This document shows positions 21,701 to 33,450 of a stretch of 54,610 bases of DNA, in pieces (position 1 is the stretch's first letter; each line of letters starts with the position of its first letter). Under the pieces are notes generated by a model that saw only the letters and a program-made list of their open reading frames with translations, searched no databases and was not told where the DNA came from. Source of the DNA: Heterotrichella gracilis (Eukaryota; Sar; Xanthophyceae; Tribonematales; Xanthonemataceae); NCBI GenBank assembly GCA_032358255.1, contig JAULBX010025908.1:1-54610 (forward strand), given 5' to 3'. The position numbers and the translations under genes are program-made.

Positions 21701-24700
21701 CTATTGTATGTGGCAGACAGCTATGTAAGTATGGCTTTCAGCCACCAGCAAGCATTCCTGTGTGCAGCTCTGTCGTCGTTGCCACCTCCAGTCTCAATTG
21801 CGTGCACCTTTGGCACGCCTTTCGCCTCCAATGTGCCCCTAATGCAGCCTTTCCAGCCTTTTCAAGCCTTTGGCTCCCCAACATGTGCAGGCTCATCGCT
21901 GGAGATCTGTACCACTGCCCTTGCCCAAGACAGCGCTGTGGCGCGTATTGCTGACATGGTCACTCAGGCCACAGCAGAGCAGTCGCCTCTGGAAACAGCG
22001 GTGGCGAAGTTTGCAAAGTACTATACCCCGCTTGTGCTGCTGGGCGCGATCCTGGTGGCAGTCGTCCCCATCGCGGCTGGGAAGGGCAACGCACATGTAA
22101 GCCTTGGTTGACGGTTGAGGGTGGGAGGGTTCCTTGGAGGGGTCCTGAGTAAATCCAGTTGCGCGCATCGCCGGTATGACTCACGCCACAGGGATTTACC
22201 TAAAGACGCATTTTACATGCTTAAAATGCGTATGCGGCTCTCTAGGGACATTTAAGCTCCAAGATTATATTATATAGGGTGGCTTACATGCGCCGCGCCT
22301 GCAGGACTGGATCCACCTGATCCTTGAAATCCTGGCCACAGCCTGCCCATGCACCCTGGTGCTTAGCACTCCCATGACGGTGGTGCGTGGCCTGGCGGGG
22401 GCTGCCAGTCAATTGAGCTCAGTATAATCCAGGAAATAAACCCCTAAATATATAACAAATTGTCAAAAGATATATCCTGACATTTTCTCCTTTGCCTGCA
22501 GGACTGGATCTACCTGGCGCTGGAAGTCCTCGTCACTGCCTGCCCATGTGCCCTGGTGTTGAGCACACCCGTGACGGTGGTCTGTGGCCTGGCGCGGGCT
22601 GCCAGCCAGGGGGTGCTGATCAAGGGGGGCAGGGTACTCGAGGCGCTTGCTGCGGTCAAGGCGGTGACTTTTGACAAGACAGGCACCCTGACCCAGGGCC
22701 AGTGCAGGGTGGTGCACTTTGAGTGCTTCAACGGGGTTGACGAGCTGCAGGTGGAGTGATTTGCGGGTTGGGGTTTGGATGTTGCACTGTTGATTGTTTC
22801 ATTACTATTTCCGCCCAGAGGAACTGCAGATAAGCTGCCGACTGGGTCTGAAAATCTCTTCCTTTCAGTGGTGCCCTTGCTGCTGCCATTCTAATGTACA
22901 GGCATACACACTTGCCCAAAACCAACTGTATGCAGTAGACAGTTGATTTGTCATGTCTGTGGGTGGTCAACCGATCATTGCATTTGTTGCTGTGTTTATC
23001 GACGTTTAATGCACACACTGCGGCACAATGATTCACTTGACGCGATGTGTCTACAACACCATACCCCTGTGCTCCGCAGACCCTGCAGCTGTTGGCCAGC
23101 CTGGAGACCCAATCCACCCACCCGGTGGGGGCGGCCGTGGTGGGCTATGCAGCCGCGCGCGGCGTGGGTGCCAGCCTGCATGTTGAGAGCAGCACTGTCA
23201 TGGCTGGGCAGGGTGTGGTGGGTGTGGTGGCGGGGCAGTCGGTGGTTGCTGGCAACGAGCGCCTGATGCACGCGCTTGAGGCGCAGTTTGGGGCTGCGGA
23301 TGCTGGCATTGGGGAGAGGTGGCTGGCCAAAGGTGAGGGGGAAAGGGAGGAAGGGGGCTGTGCATGATTGTGGAGGGAGGGTTGTGGCGCTGGTTGTTCT
23401 GGGCGACACCATGAATCCTGTTTAGCAGTTCAGCTGTGGCAAGTGACGAGGGACACTTTGGGGGCATGGATGCCGGCATGGGGGAGGATTGGCTGGACAA
23501 ACAGGGGAGAACAAGGGGAGGGTTCTGGGCTGTTAGTCCTGGGCAGCGCCATGCAACCCAGGCGTCACCTGCACCAGCGCAGGAGCTTCAAGGTTACAGC
23601 ATGCTAATATGGCACTCTGCAGAACGGCGTGTGATCACATGTCATCCTCCAACACAATGACCCATGCCGTGCATTTTGCAGGTTCCACGCTGAGCTGGGT
23701 GGCTGTGGAGGGGGTGGTGGTGGGGCTGGTGGTCCTGGGAGACACCATGCACCAGTCCGCCCCTGCAGCAGTGCAGGAGCTTCAGGCCGCTGGGCTGCGC
23801 TGTGCCATGCTCACCGGGGACAACCGCAGCGCCGCAAATGCAGTGGCAGCAGCTGCCGGCATCCTTCCTGTCAACACCCATGCTGAGCTGCTGCCGGAGC
23901 AGAAGCTTGAGCAGGTAGGGTTTTGGAGGGGTTGTATTGAGGAGGGGTGGTGGTTGGTCAGAGATTGCATGGTTAGAGAGAGTTGGGTTGTGTGCGAGGC
24001 AACTAGGTGGGGATATCGGTGCGGACAGGGGTCTAATCGCAGCGCCGCGAATGCAATGGCAGTAGCAAAGATGGCTTTTGGATGGCTTTTGGCAGGGCAG
24101 GCACCAGTCTGTGGTCTTTTGGCAACCGCGCTGCTTGGATGCAAGTTAAATTGATTAAGCTTCCCTACAGCTGAAGTTATGCATTACTTATGCATCTTGC
24201 ACACATTCTGCTCCAACCGCTAGGAATAAATGTTGCAGTATATTTTATTAATTTTAAATATGATGTTGCAGGTCCGGCAGTACCAGTCTGAGGTTGGCCG
24301 TGTGGCACACATTGGCGACGGCATCAACGACGCCCCGGCTCTTGCAGCGGCAGATGTCGGCATTGCCATGGGTCAGGTGAGATTCATTTGTACATCGCAA
24401 CCTGTAAAAATCTGGGTTGGGAGTGTAAGAAAACTTCCTTAATGTGCTCCAAGTAGCTATGGAGGCTGCTGACATGGCTCTTATCAAAATTGACCTGATA
24501 CGCCAGGGGGGGTGAGTTTCTGCAGCTTTCGACATCATCATGGACTTGGCATATTTGCAAGCACGTTCAGGGCCTACGTTGGTCCCTCTTAACTGCCCTG
24601 AAAGGCCACTGAAAAATACGACAGTATTTTGGGGTGTGTGGGGGGGGGGGGGTGTTCAGGCCTCAGGAAAAATCTCAGTGGAAAAGTTTGAAAGCCCCCA

Positions 24701-27229
24701 AAATTTATCTATGGAGGAAATTACCAGGATTGCTGCATCTTGCAAGGTCACACATCATCTAAGCTTTCATTTGCACACTTATGAGTAAATTGCTCTAGTT
24801 GTGGTGCCCGCATGTCCCCTGGGCATGGGCTGTACATTTAATGTATATTATATTCATTTTATAATATTATATCTAGATATTACTCAATATCCTTTTATAT
24901 AACTGTATTAAATCGATATAATTAACGCATATTTTCATTTATTGTCAAATATTAAATTATAGACAGGGTAGCAGTTCATTTTGTTGGTCCCAGGGGGCTC
25001 AGCGCCCTTCCTAGAGTCCAAAACAGCTGTTAAAATATCTAAATGAAACAAAAAGGGGGGTGGGTGGGTCAGAGGGCAAGGGGTCCAAACAAATATACGA
25101 TGGTGTCTGGAATTGTTTTTTCTCCCCCCCCCTGGATACGCCCCTATAATACCATTCAAGGTAAACAAAAAAGTAAGAATCAGTGAAGACACCTGCTTTT
25201 GAACTACCCTTTCTCAACCCTTCTCGATGTGCTCCAGGTTGGTGCCGCTGTGGCTGTTGAGGCTGCTGACGTGGCGCTTTTCACCAGCGACCTGCGCGCC
25301 CTGGCATCAATCGTGCAGCTGGGCAAGATGGCGCGCAACAAGATCTACCAAAACATCGGATTCTCCGTGATCATCAAGGTATGTGCAACTGTAAGGCTGC
25401 CTTGGTACAAAACCTTTTGAAATGGGCAGTTGTCAGAGCAGCAGTGTAAGACTCAATGCGTGTCTGGCTGTACTGCTTGGGGGGAATTAGTTAGTGCATA
25501 AATATCACCAGGGACGGCTAAAGTAATATCCGTGCACAAGCGGCGCCAACCAGTTCTCTCCTGCACAGTATTGATATTACGATATAGCTTCTGTCATATG
25601 CACTTAGACCACTCATGCTCATCTATTTGATCCAGGGCACACGTACTTTGCGTCAAGCACGTCGATTGGCATTCCACATTTACCTTGTTTATATGCATGC
25701 TGCTGTACTACAGCATTATTTTTCATCCTATTGCAAATCTGCTATATTGCTGGAACGTATGTACAAGTATCTCTTTTAACCATTGGCGATGAAAAAGTTT
25801 TACCTTATTTATCGTGCAGGCTGCTGTTCTGGTCCTTGCCGGCCTCAAGCTGTGCACGCTCTGGATCGCGGTGCTGGTGGACGTGGGCACCGCGCTCCTG
25901 GTCATCCTCAACGGCATGACCCTCCTCACATGGTCCCGGGATGGGGCGCAGGGCGGGGTGAAGGAGGCGTGCGTGGGCGAGCTGTACGCGCAGCAGCAGC
26001 AGTGCAGCAAGGCGTGCTGTGGCGATGCCCAGTGCGGCGCCGCAAAGCAGGCTGCCAGCAAGGGCTGCAGCGACACTCAGTGCGGCAAGGGGAGCTGTGG
26101 GGATGCCCAGTGCGGCGCCGCAAAGCAAGCTACCAAGAAGAGCTGCAGCGACACCCAGTGCGGCTCAGCAAAGCAAGGTGCCAAGAAGGGTTGTGACAGC
26201 ATCCAATGTGGCAAGTCAAGCTGTGGTGATGAAATGTACGGATCCGCAAAGCAGGCCATCAGTAAATGCTGTAGCGACACCCAGTGCGGCTCTGCAAAAG
26301 GCCATTCTCACAAAAGCTTCAGCTCAGCAAAGCAGCAGTGTGGCGCAAAACCCAGCCCAGATTGCACCGCGCACATCCTGTGCTGCAGCGACAAGGCATG
26401 CGGGTCCACAGTGGCAGATGTTGTGATCGAGAAGCAGCCAGCCCCACCTTGCTGCGCAACCTCCACGTGCCACAAGCGCGCCGCGCCCCATGGGGAGACA
26501 GCTTGCAAGGGTTTGGCGATCACTGAGAGCTGCTGCAGTGCGGGCAAGTGCAGCGACCTGCCAGCACCGGTTACCCCGGCACAGGTGGCCACTACCCCAG
26601 CCACCAAGGCGTGCTGCAGTGGCGGGCGCTGCAGCGGTGCCGCAGCTCCAGCCGCTACTGCGCAAACCTGTGCACCCCACTCCCACTCTCACAAGGTGTG
26701 TTGCAGCGCTACTGGCTGCGCCAGTGATGCCAGACCTCTCAATGCAGAGTGCTGCAGCGCCCTCAAGCAACAGGTCAAAGTCAGCTCAGCAGCATGCGAT
26801 GGGGGGAAGTGCTGCAAGCCTGCAGCAGCTCCCCATGCAGCGGCGCACACAGCGATCGACATCTGCAAGGCTGTGCCCGCCACAGCCAATGCGGCGCCAG
26901 GCTGCGGTGGTATGCCATGCTGCAAGCCCGCCGCGGATCCCCATACACCATCACCCACAGGCGTGGGCGTCTGCAATGCAGGGTGTGGACAGTCTATCAT
27001 GCCTTCCACCTCCACAGCCACCATGCTCCCTTCCTCCCTCCTGCTCCCATTGGGCGCTAGCAGTGAGATGCTGCTTGGAGGGCAGGAAGGGGTCCTGCAA
27101 GTGGTGAAGCGGGGATGCAGGGGCAAGGGCGCCTCGTCCGCAGCGCTGGCGCCACCTGGCTCGTGCGCTACGGGCTGTTGCCCGTCCGCCTCGCGTGGCC
27201 CACCTCCAGCCCCATCAGCAGCGCCCTGA
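18800..27229 (+). CDS. P1B-type heavy-metal ATPase (Zn/Cd class) with Cys-rich tail
   Basis: Exons 18800-18931, 19061-19216, 19354-19478, 19581-19773, 19977-20256, 20463-20549, 20819-20982, 21236-21320, 21516-21614, 21891-22096, 22502-22750, 23080-23332, 23682-23914, 24272-24376, 25238-25378 and 25820-27229 all join in phase: 1305 aa. It should pump Zn(II)/Cd(II) (Pb, Co possible) out of the cytosol using ATP. Order: Cys/His-rich N extension with HGDHLDYL and GDELHHIVH; an HMA domain with the plant-type CC-x2-E metal site (about C182-C183); membrane helices; actuator loop (MLTGESIPV); TM6 CPC motif (about 523-525) as in Zn/Cd pumps; phosphorylation motif DKTGTLT (D567); the HP motif of P1B pumps (about 606-607); [14 protein letters not shown] (about 769-776); last two helices; then a ~420-residue tail with 51 Cys. 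ATG 18800 is the first in-frame Met; an upstream exon is possible. Several introns hold exon copies. Confidence 0.93.
22305..22408 (+). pseudogene. truncated copy of the ATPase CPC-motif exon
   Basis: It duplicates the first ~104 bases of the exon at 22502-22750 with its TGCAG acceptor and reads open as [19 protein letters not shown] and on, keeping CPC. It stops at GCTGCCAG without a GT donor, so it cannot replace the real exon. Confidence 0.85.
23370..23605 (+). pseudogene. decayed copies of ATPase exons 12 (end) and 13 (middle)
   Basis: GGATGCCGGCATGGGGGAGGATTGGCTGG at about 23468 copies the end of exon 12. Two blocks, about 23378-23415 and 23520-23595, copy the GGT.GTTCTGGG.GACACCATG...CAGGAGCTTCA part of exon 13. 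All lie in the intron between them and are frame-broken. Confidence 0.75.
24022..24080 (+). pseudogene. decayed copy of ATPase exon 13 (CGCAGCGCCGC... segment)
   Basis: AATCGCAGCGCCGCGAATGCAATGGCAGTAGCA repeats 23822-23855 (after the TGDN motif) downstream in the next intron. Confidence 0.75.
24452..24512 (+). pseudogene. decayed copy of ATPase exon 15
   Basis: GCTCCAAGTAGCTATGGAGGCTGCTGACATGGCTCTTATCA.AATTGACCTG resembles the acceptor and start of the exon at 25238, 780 bases further on. AT-rich sequence and a 12-base G tract (about 24641-24652) lie between. Confidence 0.7.
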
Positions 27230-28900
27230 GGGTTGATTTGAACCCATGCGAATCAATGCACACAGTGGGGTTTTGGTGTTCAAGCTGGGGTTCTAGCTGG
27301 GGTTCAAATATGGGTGTGGAGAAGGGATGCAGGGCTGCAGCGCTGGCTCTGCTGTACGCAAAGGGTTTGCCCAACAGACTTTCGTAGGCCAGTCTGACGC
27401 GAGATACGCCTGGGGATAGGCATGCTTTTTGAAGCGTCTTTCAGATGGGACGCATTTGAACCCCTGCACCAGCCGGTGGACCCCCTCAGCCGGGCCGCGC
27501 CCACTGGAGATATTTTCAAAAAGACAGCGTGTCCTTCATCTGGCAAGCCCATCACCTTGCGCACATTGTGTGCTGCTTTTCCTGGCACCCAGTGAAATAT
27601 AGTGCACCGCTGGTTTTTTACGGCTCCCACATCTGCAAGGTCTTGTTTTTTCTAGTTCAGACAAAGAAAGGCGGTGAGCAATTGCAACCCCATATGGACA
27701 CAGTCTTAATAGCCTGTGATACGAAGGTCTGCCAAGTGACTTGGACTCTCGGGTGGGCTCGCCGAGAAGACTGAAGAGAATATAGAAGCTTCTAGTACTT
27801 TGTAAGTACGGTACAGTCAAATGGGTTCCTAATGGCTGAGCGTTTAGGTATAGGTCGGTAGTCTCACCGTGTGTATGAAAGACACTTGTGCAGCGTTCCA
27901 TATTGTGAGCTCAATGGCATGGTATTAGCTCACTTTACACCCCTGCTGCCAGCAATAACCTTGACTTCAAGTTGAGGTCCGCCTTGGAGTCCGAGTCCGA
28001 GACTCCTGACCTCCCCCCACTATGTCACAGGAGTCCGATGTGGGGCCCAACCTGGTAAGCCTAGGTCACAGTTGCATTGTGCACACAAACTATAGAAATA
28101 CATGCAATAACAGGTCATGAATATCCATATATTTTGAGCCCTCGTGAGGTCAGCCACCTTGGTGGGTGAGGGATAAGGGTTTGAGTAGGGTTTTGCTGGC
28201 CATGTAGGTGAAACCCTCGTTGAACCGCATGCATGCATGTTTCGCCTTCTCGATATCTGATGGTCCAACGCATTGCGCTGTGTTACAGTGATTGTGAAGT
28301 CAACACGTTAACATTGTCTTTTTTTTACTTACTCGTACCTTTATTAGCGTATGGCCAGATAACGTGATCTCTGCACGCACGTGATATCTGGTCGATGCAT
28401 CTAAAGCAGTCAAGGTCCATCCTTGGTACCTGGTGCAAACTATGAGCTCAACTCGGGAAAGATAGCTTAACTTTGCTTTAACTGAAGTTGTCAGTCACCA
28501 GACTGGTGTGAAGTCTTGTATCCTGGCCTTTTTGTACCACGGGATTACCCTGGTTACCACCAAACTTGAAGTTTGGTTTGAAAGGTGAGCACAACTGTCG
28601 TCCGTAGTGTTGGAGTAACAGCACAGAACATCTAGTAAAAGGGACCTCTTTTCTTATGTGAGAGGTGCACTTTGTCACAGTGCATTGCGGTTTTGCAGAG
28701 GCATAGCAGAACGTTGAAATGTGGTCAAGCTGGCAGTGCGCAAGGCAAATAGGTGACAAGGACAGGGATTAGTCTGAATATTCCTCCTAAGGACCATGCA
28801 TACGCACAGCCGTTGGCTCCGCCCCTTCCATCCCCAGCCCCTCGTCTCATAATATATGCATGCTCAAGCTTAGCCAATGCTTGACCCCATGTTTGACCCC
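27230..28900. other. intergenic, no gene seen; holds a copy of the ATPase 3' end
   Basis: At about 27313-27387, just past the ATPase stop, a degenerate copy of 27108-27215 occurs (GGGATGCAGGGC....GCAGCGCTGGC....TACG...G.TTGCCC). The rest has no convincing exon; several isolated frames have no splice context. Confidence 0.4.
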
Positions 28901-28909
28901 ACGTGTGTG

Positions 28910-29830
28910 CTGTTGCAGGTAACAAATGTGCCTGGTGGAAGTCTGACATGAGGCTGCGCAGGGCGGGCACCAAGCGGTGCACATCATTGCGTCCTGAACA
29001 ACCTGTGCAGCAGCTGCAAAGCAGAACCTAGCTGGGTTAAGAGCTGCTTGGAGCATTCCACTCAAGGCTGCACAGCAATATAGGGGCCCTAATGCTGTGC
29101 AGCCCAAAGGGGAATGGCGGCAGCAGTACTTATCTCAGCCAGATTCTGGTTCGTCCAGGTGGACTGTTGGGCAAAAGCTCATGTCCGCAACCTCCAGCAG
29201 GGTCCTACCTGGTCAGTCCATTCGATCTTTACCAAAATGACTCTGCTAGAGGACATGGATGTGAGGTTTCTCCCAATAGACCAACCGGGAGCAACCGCCA
29301 CACAGTCAGTCGCGGCGACAATGATGAACCAACGGCAGGAGCGGGGTTCATGACTACCTTTGCCAAAAGTGGAGGGAATGCATTTCAGTAAGTTTCATTC
29401 AATGCACTAATGGCAAATTTGTTTTTAAAGCCATCACAGGGGCTTCTCAATGACTTTGTCGGCAGTGCACGTGCTCAGGCAAATGAGACTGCAGTGCGCA
29501 GTGCGCAGGCAATGACATGTCACTGAGGGCACAACAATGGAGCAACATGAACCAGCCACAAGTTATGACGATGCACTCATAAACAAGTGATAAATCTAAG
29601 GGGCGAGCCGCTCTGAAAGACTCCTTGACTTACCTTGGGACCCAGGGACTTCCCTTGGACCCAACAGGAGCAGGTCGCTGACGGTGGAACCCTGTCCATT
29701 GGGCATGAGCTGCCGCAGCGTTGGCAACCTATGGGGTGCTGTAGTACGCAGCTCATGCCCCATGGCGATGCCATTCCTGGTGGTGTCGTTGTTGAGATTG
29801 CAGACGTCCTATGCTTGGATCAAGGCTCGG
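28910..29830. repeat. segmental direct duplication, copy A
   Basis: From about 29150 to 29823 it is nearly identical to copy B (31103-31755), with small indels. The 5' ~240 bases are more diverged. Both copies contain a palindrome centred on TAGGGGCCCTA (29082-29092 here), flanked by 12-bp exact arms GGCTGCACAGCA. Open stretches exist on both strands but no protein family is recognised, so the coding status is unknown. Confidence 0.85.
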
Positions 29831-30860
29831 CTGATGGGGGCTGCTGATGGCGACAAGGCGTGTGTGTGCAGAAGCTCTACCTGGATGAGACTGCCAGCCT
29901 TGGTGCTGCAAAAGAATGAGCAGGGGATCAAAAGTTATCATATCAACGCCATTCCAGGGACTACCTGTACTCGCGATGTGCAGCCACATGCCATAGACCA
30001 CTACATCACAAAGCACGTGATCATAAGGGCACCAAGTATGAATTACCGTATCAACAATCACAATTGACGATTTCTAAGTTTCATCTACAAGCAATATGAC
30101 ACCAAAAACAACACTACCAAAAGAACCACTGGGCCAAACCTTGTTTTGAGCTTCGGCACTTGCCCAATCTCAAGAAGCTAGTGCAGCAGCTGCAGCCCCT
30201 CCACCCGCGTGAGGTTGGCGTGACCAAGGACATCCTTGAAGGCCAGGAGCTGGGTTTCAGGAACAGGAAAGTGGGACATAAGCTCATGATACTGATCACA
30301 GCGGTGAAGCCTGTCACATGCATCAATCAGCTTTCACATGGCGCAAGCTGACCAGCACCGTCATGCTTAGCACGTTGCCGTCAACACGCCTCAATCAGCC
30401 CCAGCTGTGTCAGGGCGCTGCTGACGCAGGCTGGGTCTGGTTGTAAGCTGCCAATGGCAACGTGGCGAGTCTAGTGGTGCTCGCCAGCCTGTGCCTTCTG
30501 CAAGCCGCTGATTAATGATGGTATACACGGGAGGTCTCTGACACATGCAGTCGATGGCATACATGGTGATTGGCTGAATCAAATCCTCCTAGTTACATCC
30601 GCACGTGCAAGTTTAGACATGCGGCTAAGTTGGTCAAACCTGCCACCTCCACCTCGAGTTTAAACCAGCAAGTGCGGGTGTTACTGGTAAGATGGGATCC
30701 AGTCAGTCAACAAGCACACATGATCACCCACATGTACACAGGGTGCACAGCTTGAGCAAAGTGAATGCGGTGAGCCATGCAAGCAGCTGCCAGCCCTGCC
30801 TACAGCTTGGACCTGCTCCACTTGGTGCCGCCCTGTGCAGCCTTGTGGCAGACTTCCACC
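29831..30860. other. spacer between the two duplication copies, no gene recognised
   Basis: A frame at about 30130-30351 (+) reads LPNLKKLVQQLQPLHP... and could be a fragment of an unrecognised protein, but start, splice sites and homologues are not evident. A third weak match to the duplication's 5' part lies near 30820-30890. Confidence 0.35.
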
Positions 30861-30869
30861 AGGCAGCAG

Positions 30870-31760
30870 TTGAACATATGCCAGCATGTGCCTAGTGGGA
30901 GTCTGCACCCAAGCTGCAAAGGGCGGGCACCAAGCGGTGCACATCATTGCCTTCTGGTCAACTTGTGCGGCATTTGCAAAGAACCTAGCTGGGTTATTGC
31001 TGCTCTGAACCTTCCGCTCAAGGCTGCACAGCACTAGGGGCCCTAATGCCGTGCAGCCTTGAGGGGAATCACGGCAGCAACACTTGATCCAGCTAGGTTC
31101 TGGCTCGTCCAGGTGGACTGTTGGGCAAAAGCTCATGTCCGCAACCTCCAGCAGGGTCCTACCTGGTCAGTCCATTTGATCTTTACCAAAATGACTCTGC
31201 TAGAGGACATGGATCTGAGTTTTCTCCCAATAGACCAACCGGGAGCAACCGCCACACAGCCAGTCACGGCGACAATGATGAACCAAAGGCAGGAGCGGGA
31301 TTCAAGACTACCTTTGCCAAAAATGGAGGGAATGCATTTCAGTAAGTTTCATTCAATGCACTAGTGGCAAAGCCATCACAGGGGCTTCTCAATGACTTTG
31401 TCGGCAGTGCTCAGGCAAATGACACTGCAGTGCGCAGTGCGCAGGCAATGACATGTCAGGGCACAACAATGGAGCAACATGAACCAGCCACAAGTTATGA
31501 CGATGCACTCATAAACAAGTGATAAATCTAAGGGGCGAGCCGCTCTGAAAGACTCCTTGACTTACCTTGGGACCCAGGGACTTCCCTTGGACCCAACAGG
31601 AGCAGGTCGCTGACGGTGGAACCCTGTCCATTGGGCATGAGCTGCCGCAGCGTTGGCAACCTATGGGGTGCTGTAGTACGCAGCTCATGCCCCATGGCGA
31701 TGCCATTCCTGGTGGTGTCGTTGTTGAGATTGCAGACGTCCTATGCTTGGACCAATATTC
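30870..31760. repeat. segmental direct duplication, copy B
   Basis: Partner of copy A. Its palindromic centre is near 31034-31044, with arms extending imperfectly for ~60 bases (GAACCTAGCTGG ... CTCAAGGCTGCACAGCA). Similarity ends at CCTATGCTTGGACCAA, after which the flanks differ. Confidence 0.85.
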
Positions 31761-32007
31761 AGCTGTGTTGAAACATGCACGTGAGTGTGAACAGCGTGCC
31801 ACCCTGCTACATCATCCTGGCAGTGCTACATGATAATTAGCCTGGCTACCTGTGGTAGCTTACAACACAAGCCTGCCCTAGGATGATTTGCCATAGCCTA
31901 AGGATGATCAGTCTCGGGCTACAGAACCCACAAATCTAACGGTGCCAAGCGTTGCAGGGTATGCCACCTGCACATTTGCAGCGCAAACGTTTTGTTGGTA
32001 GGTTCAT

Positions 32008-32112
32008 GCAGGAACACTACGATGGATGTGTTCCCGCACCTTCAAAGTCTGCAGCCAACCGTTGGCCTCAGGCTTGAAGGTGCACACAGCACATCCATCA
32101 TGGTGTTCCTGC
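32008..32112. repeat. imperfect 105-base foldback (pre-miRNA-like or MITE-like)
   Basis: The arms start and end with GCAGGAACAC / GTGTTCCTGC, keep ATGGATGTG / CACATCCAT and GCACCTTCAA / TTGAAGGTGC in register, and close on CCAACC / GTTGG at the tip. Mismatches are spread in small internal bulges, like a plant or algal miRNA precursor. Confidence 0.7.
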
Positions 32113-33343
32113 AGCTGTTACAGAGCCGTCTAATGCTGGAACCCCATAATGGATGACACACAAGTTGTGCTTTACGTACCTTCGAGGCAAACTGTGACAG
32201 TGCTCGTTTGGTGGATGGGCCTGGGACAGTCACTGGAAACTTGCAGGTCCTTCAAGGGCAATGGGAAACAAGGGCAATGCGAAGGCAAGCAGCAGACACT
32301 GCCATTTCTTGTAGAGCAATGGACAACAAAGGTGACGGAACAAAGCTCCTTTTTATAGGGATCTCAAACCCCAGGCTGGTGCCCTTGTTTTGCATGGCGG
32401 GTTCAAGCTTGAAAGATTCGCCCAAGAATCCAGTTTGCAGAAACGGCCCTGCATGTGCCCAGTAGACAGTCTGGTAGACACTTTTGCGCCAGTCGTACCT
32501 TTGTCCAACAGCCAGACACGAGACACAATTATCATGGGCAACGGGTGAGAGGAGTTGTACTTCAGATTTTGTGAAGGGTCCCAGACCCCACTTCCTGGTG
32601 TAACGCCACGTCTGACGAACGAACCGAGTCTGACTCACGCAGTGCCCACTGGGCAAAAATCAATGCTGGCAACAAATCACACCTGCATAAAAGTGCCAAC
32701 CTCTGTGTCTGACTCTCGAGTGGCAACAGCTGACCAGTCAACCTTTCAGTGAGTCAGCGGTAGCCTGCTCTCCATCAATGACATGGTGATCAGTCACCAA
32801 GTTGGACTGCATGCATGCACTTCTGCAGCGACGGGTACTGTAACAATTGCAGTTGTCTGTCAATTTGGAATTGGATAGGAGTTGCACAACAGTCAGCTGT
32901 TATATTTTACAACAGGCCAGCTCCCATGAAGGGTGGGCATGTCGACTTTGAATCATGGACCATCGCACGCCAAATTTATCTCCTGACCTAGTTGCCCAAT
33001 GGGCATCGTGCACCACGCCATGCCAGTTATAGGGACCAAGCAACCATCCACACTTCCATCCCCCCTAATATGAAAACGGTTACCATAGCAATTCCCAGCT
33101 CTGCAGCAACCCCAAATGCACACTCCTGCTGCGCCAACCTGCCGCCGCAGTGGATCACAGCAATACATTGACAGCATGCGGATTAAACCACTGATCCCAT
33201 CACGCAAGCATTGAGCCCATGCCATCAATGCGAGTTCCATGCATGCAAACATGCTCATGCCATCAATGCGAGTTCCATGCATGTAAACGTGCTCATCTCA
33301 TCTCATCACCGAGAGTTCCAATGCTAGCAATGCTGCATGTTGG

Positions 33344-33418
33344 CTCTGTGCCCTTCACAGGCATGGCGTCGCACTGGCCATCGTCTCATCATAATAACAT
33401 TGTGCCCTTCATGCTGGC
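33344..33418 (-). repeat. tandem copy of the ZC3H15-like gene's last-exon end
   Basis: GTGCCCTTCATGCTGGCCTCCAG occurs at about 33403 and again at about 33464, each preceded by GGCAT.GC.TCG.AC..GCCATC.TCTCAT. It lies just past the stop codon, so the terminal exon was also duplicated. Confidence 0.75.
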
Positions 33419-33450
33419 CTCCAGGACATGGCATGGCATCGACCATCATC

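Larger units (their letters stand above)
31761..33450. other. intergenic, holds a foldback; no gene seen
   Basis: Apart from the hairpin at 32008-32112 and a tandem copy of the ZC3H15-like 3' flank near 33344-33418, I see no supported feature. Confidence 0.4.

Noticed and set aside
26274..27126. Long frames antisense and in other frames within the ATPase last exon
   Set aside because: They are shadows of the repetitive Cys-rich coding sequence, which is supported by an in-phase junction to the ATPase helices.
29635..29847. Conserved frame MGPRDFPWTQQEQ... present in both duplication copies
   Set aside because: Identity between copies extends equally over non-coding flanks, so it reflects recent duplication and not selection on a protein.
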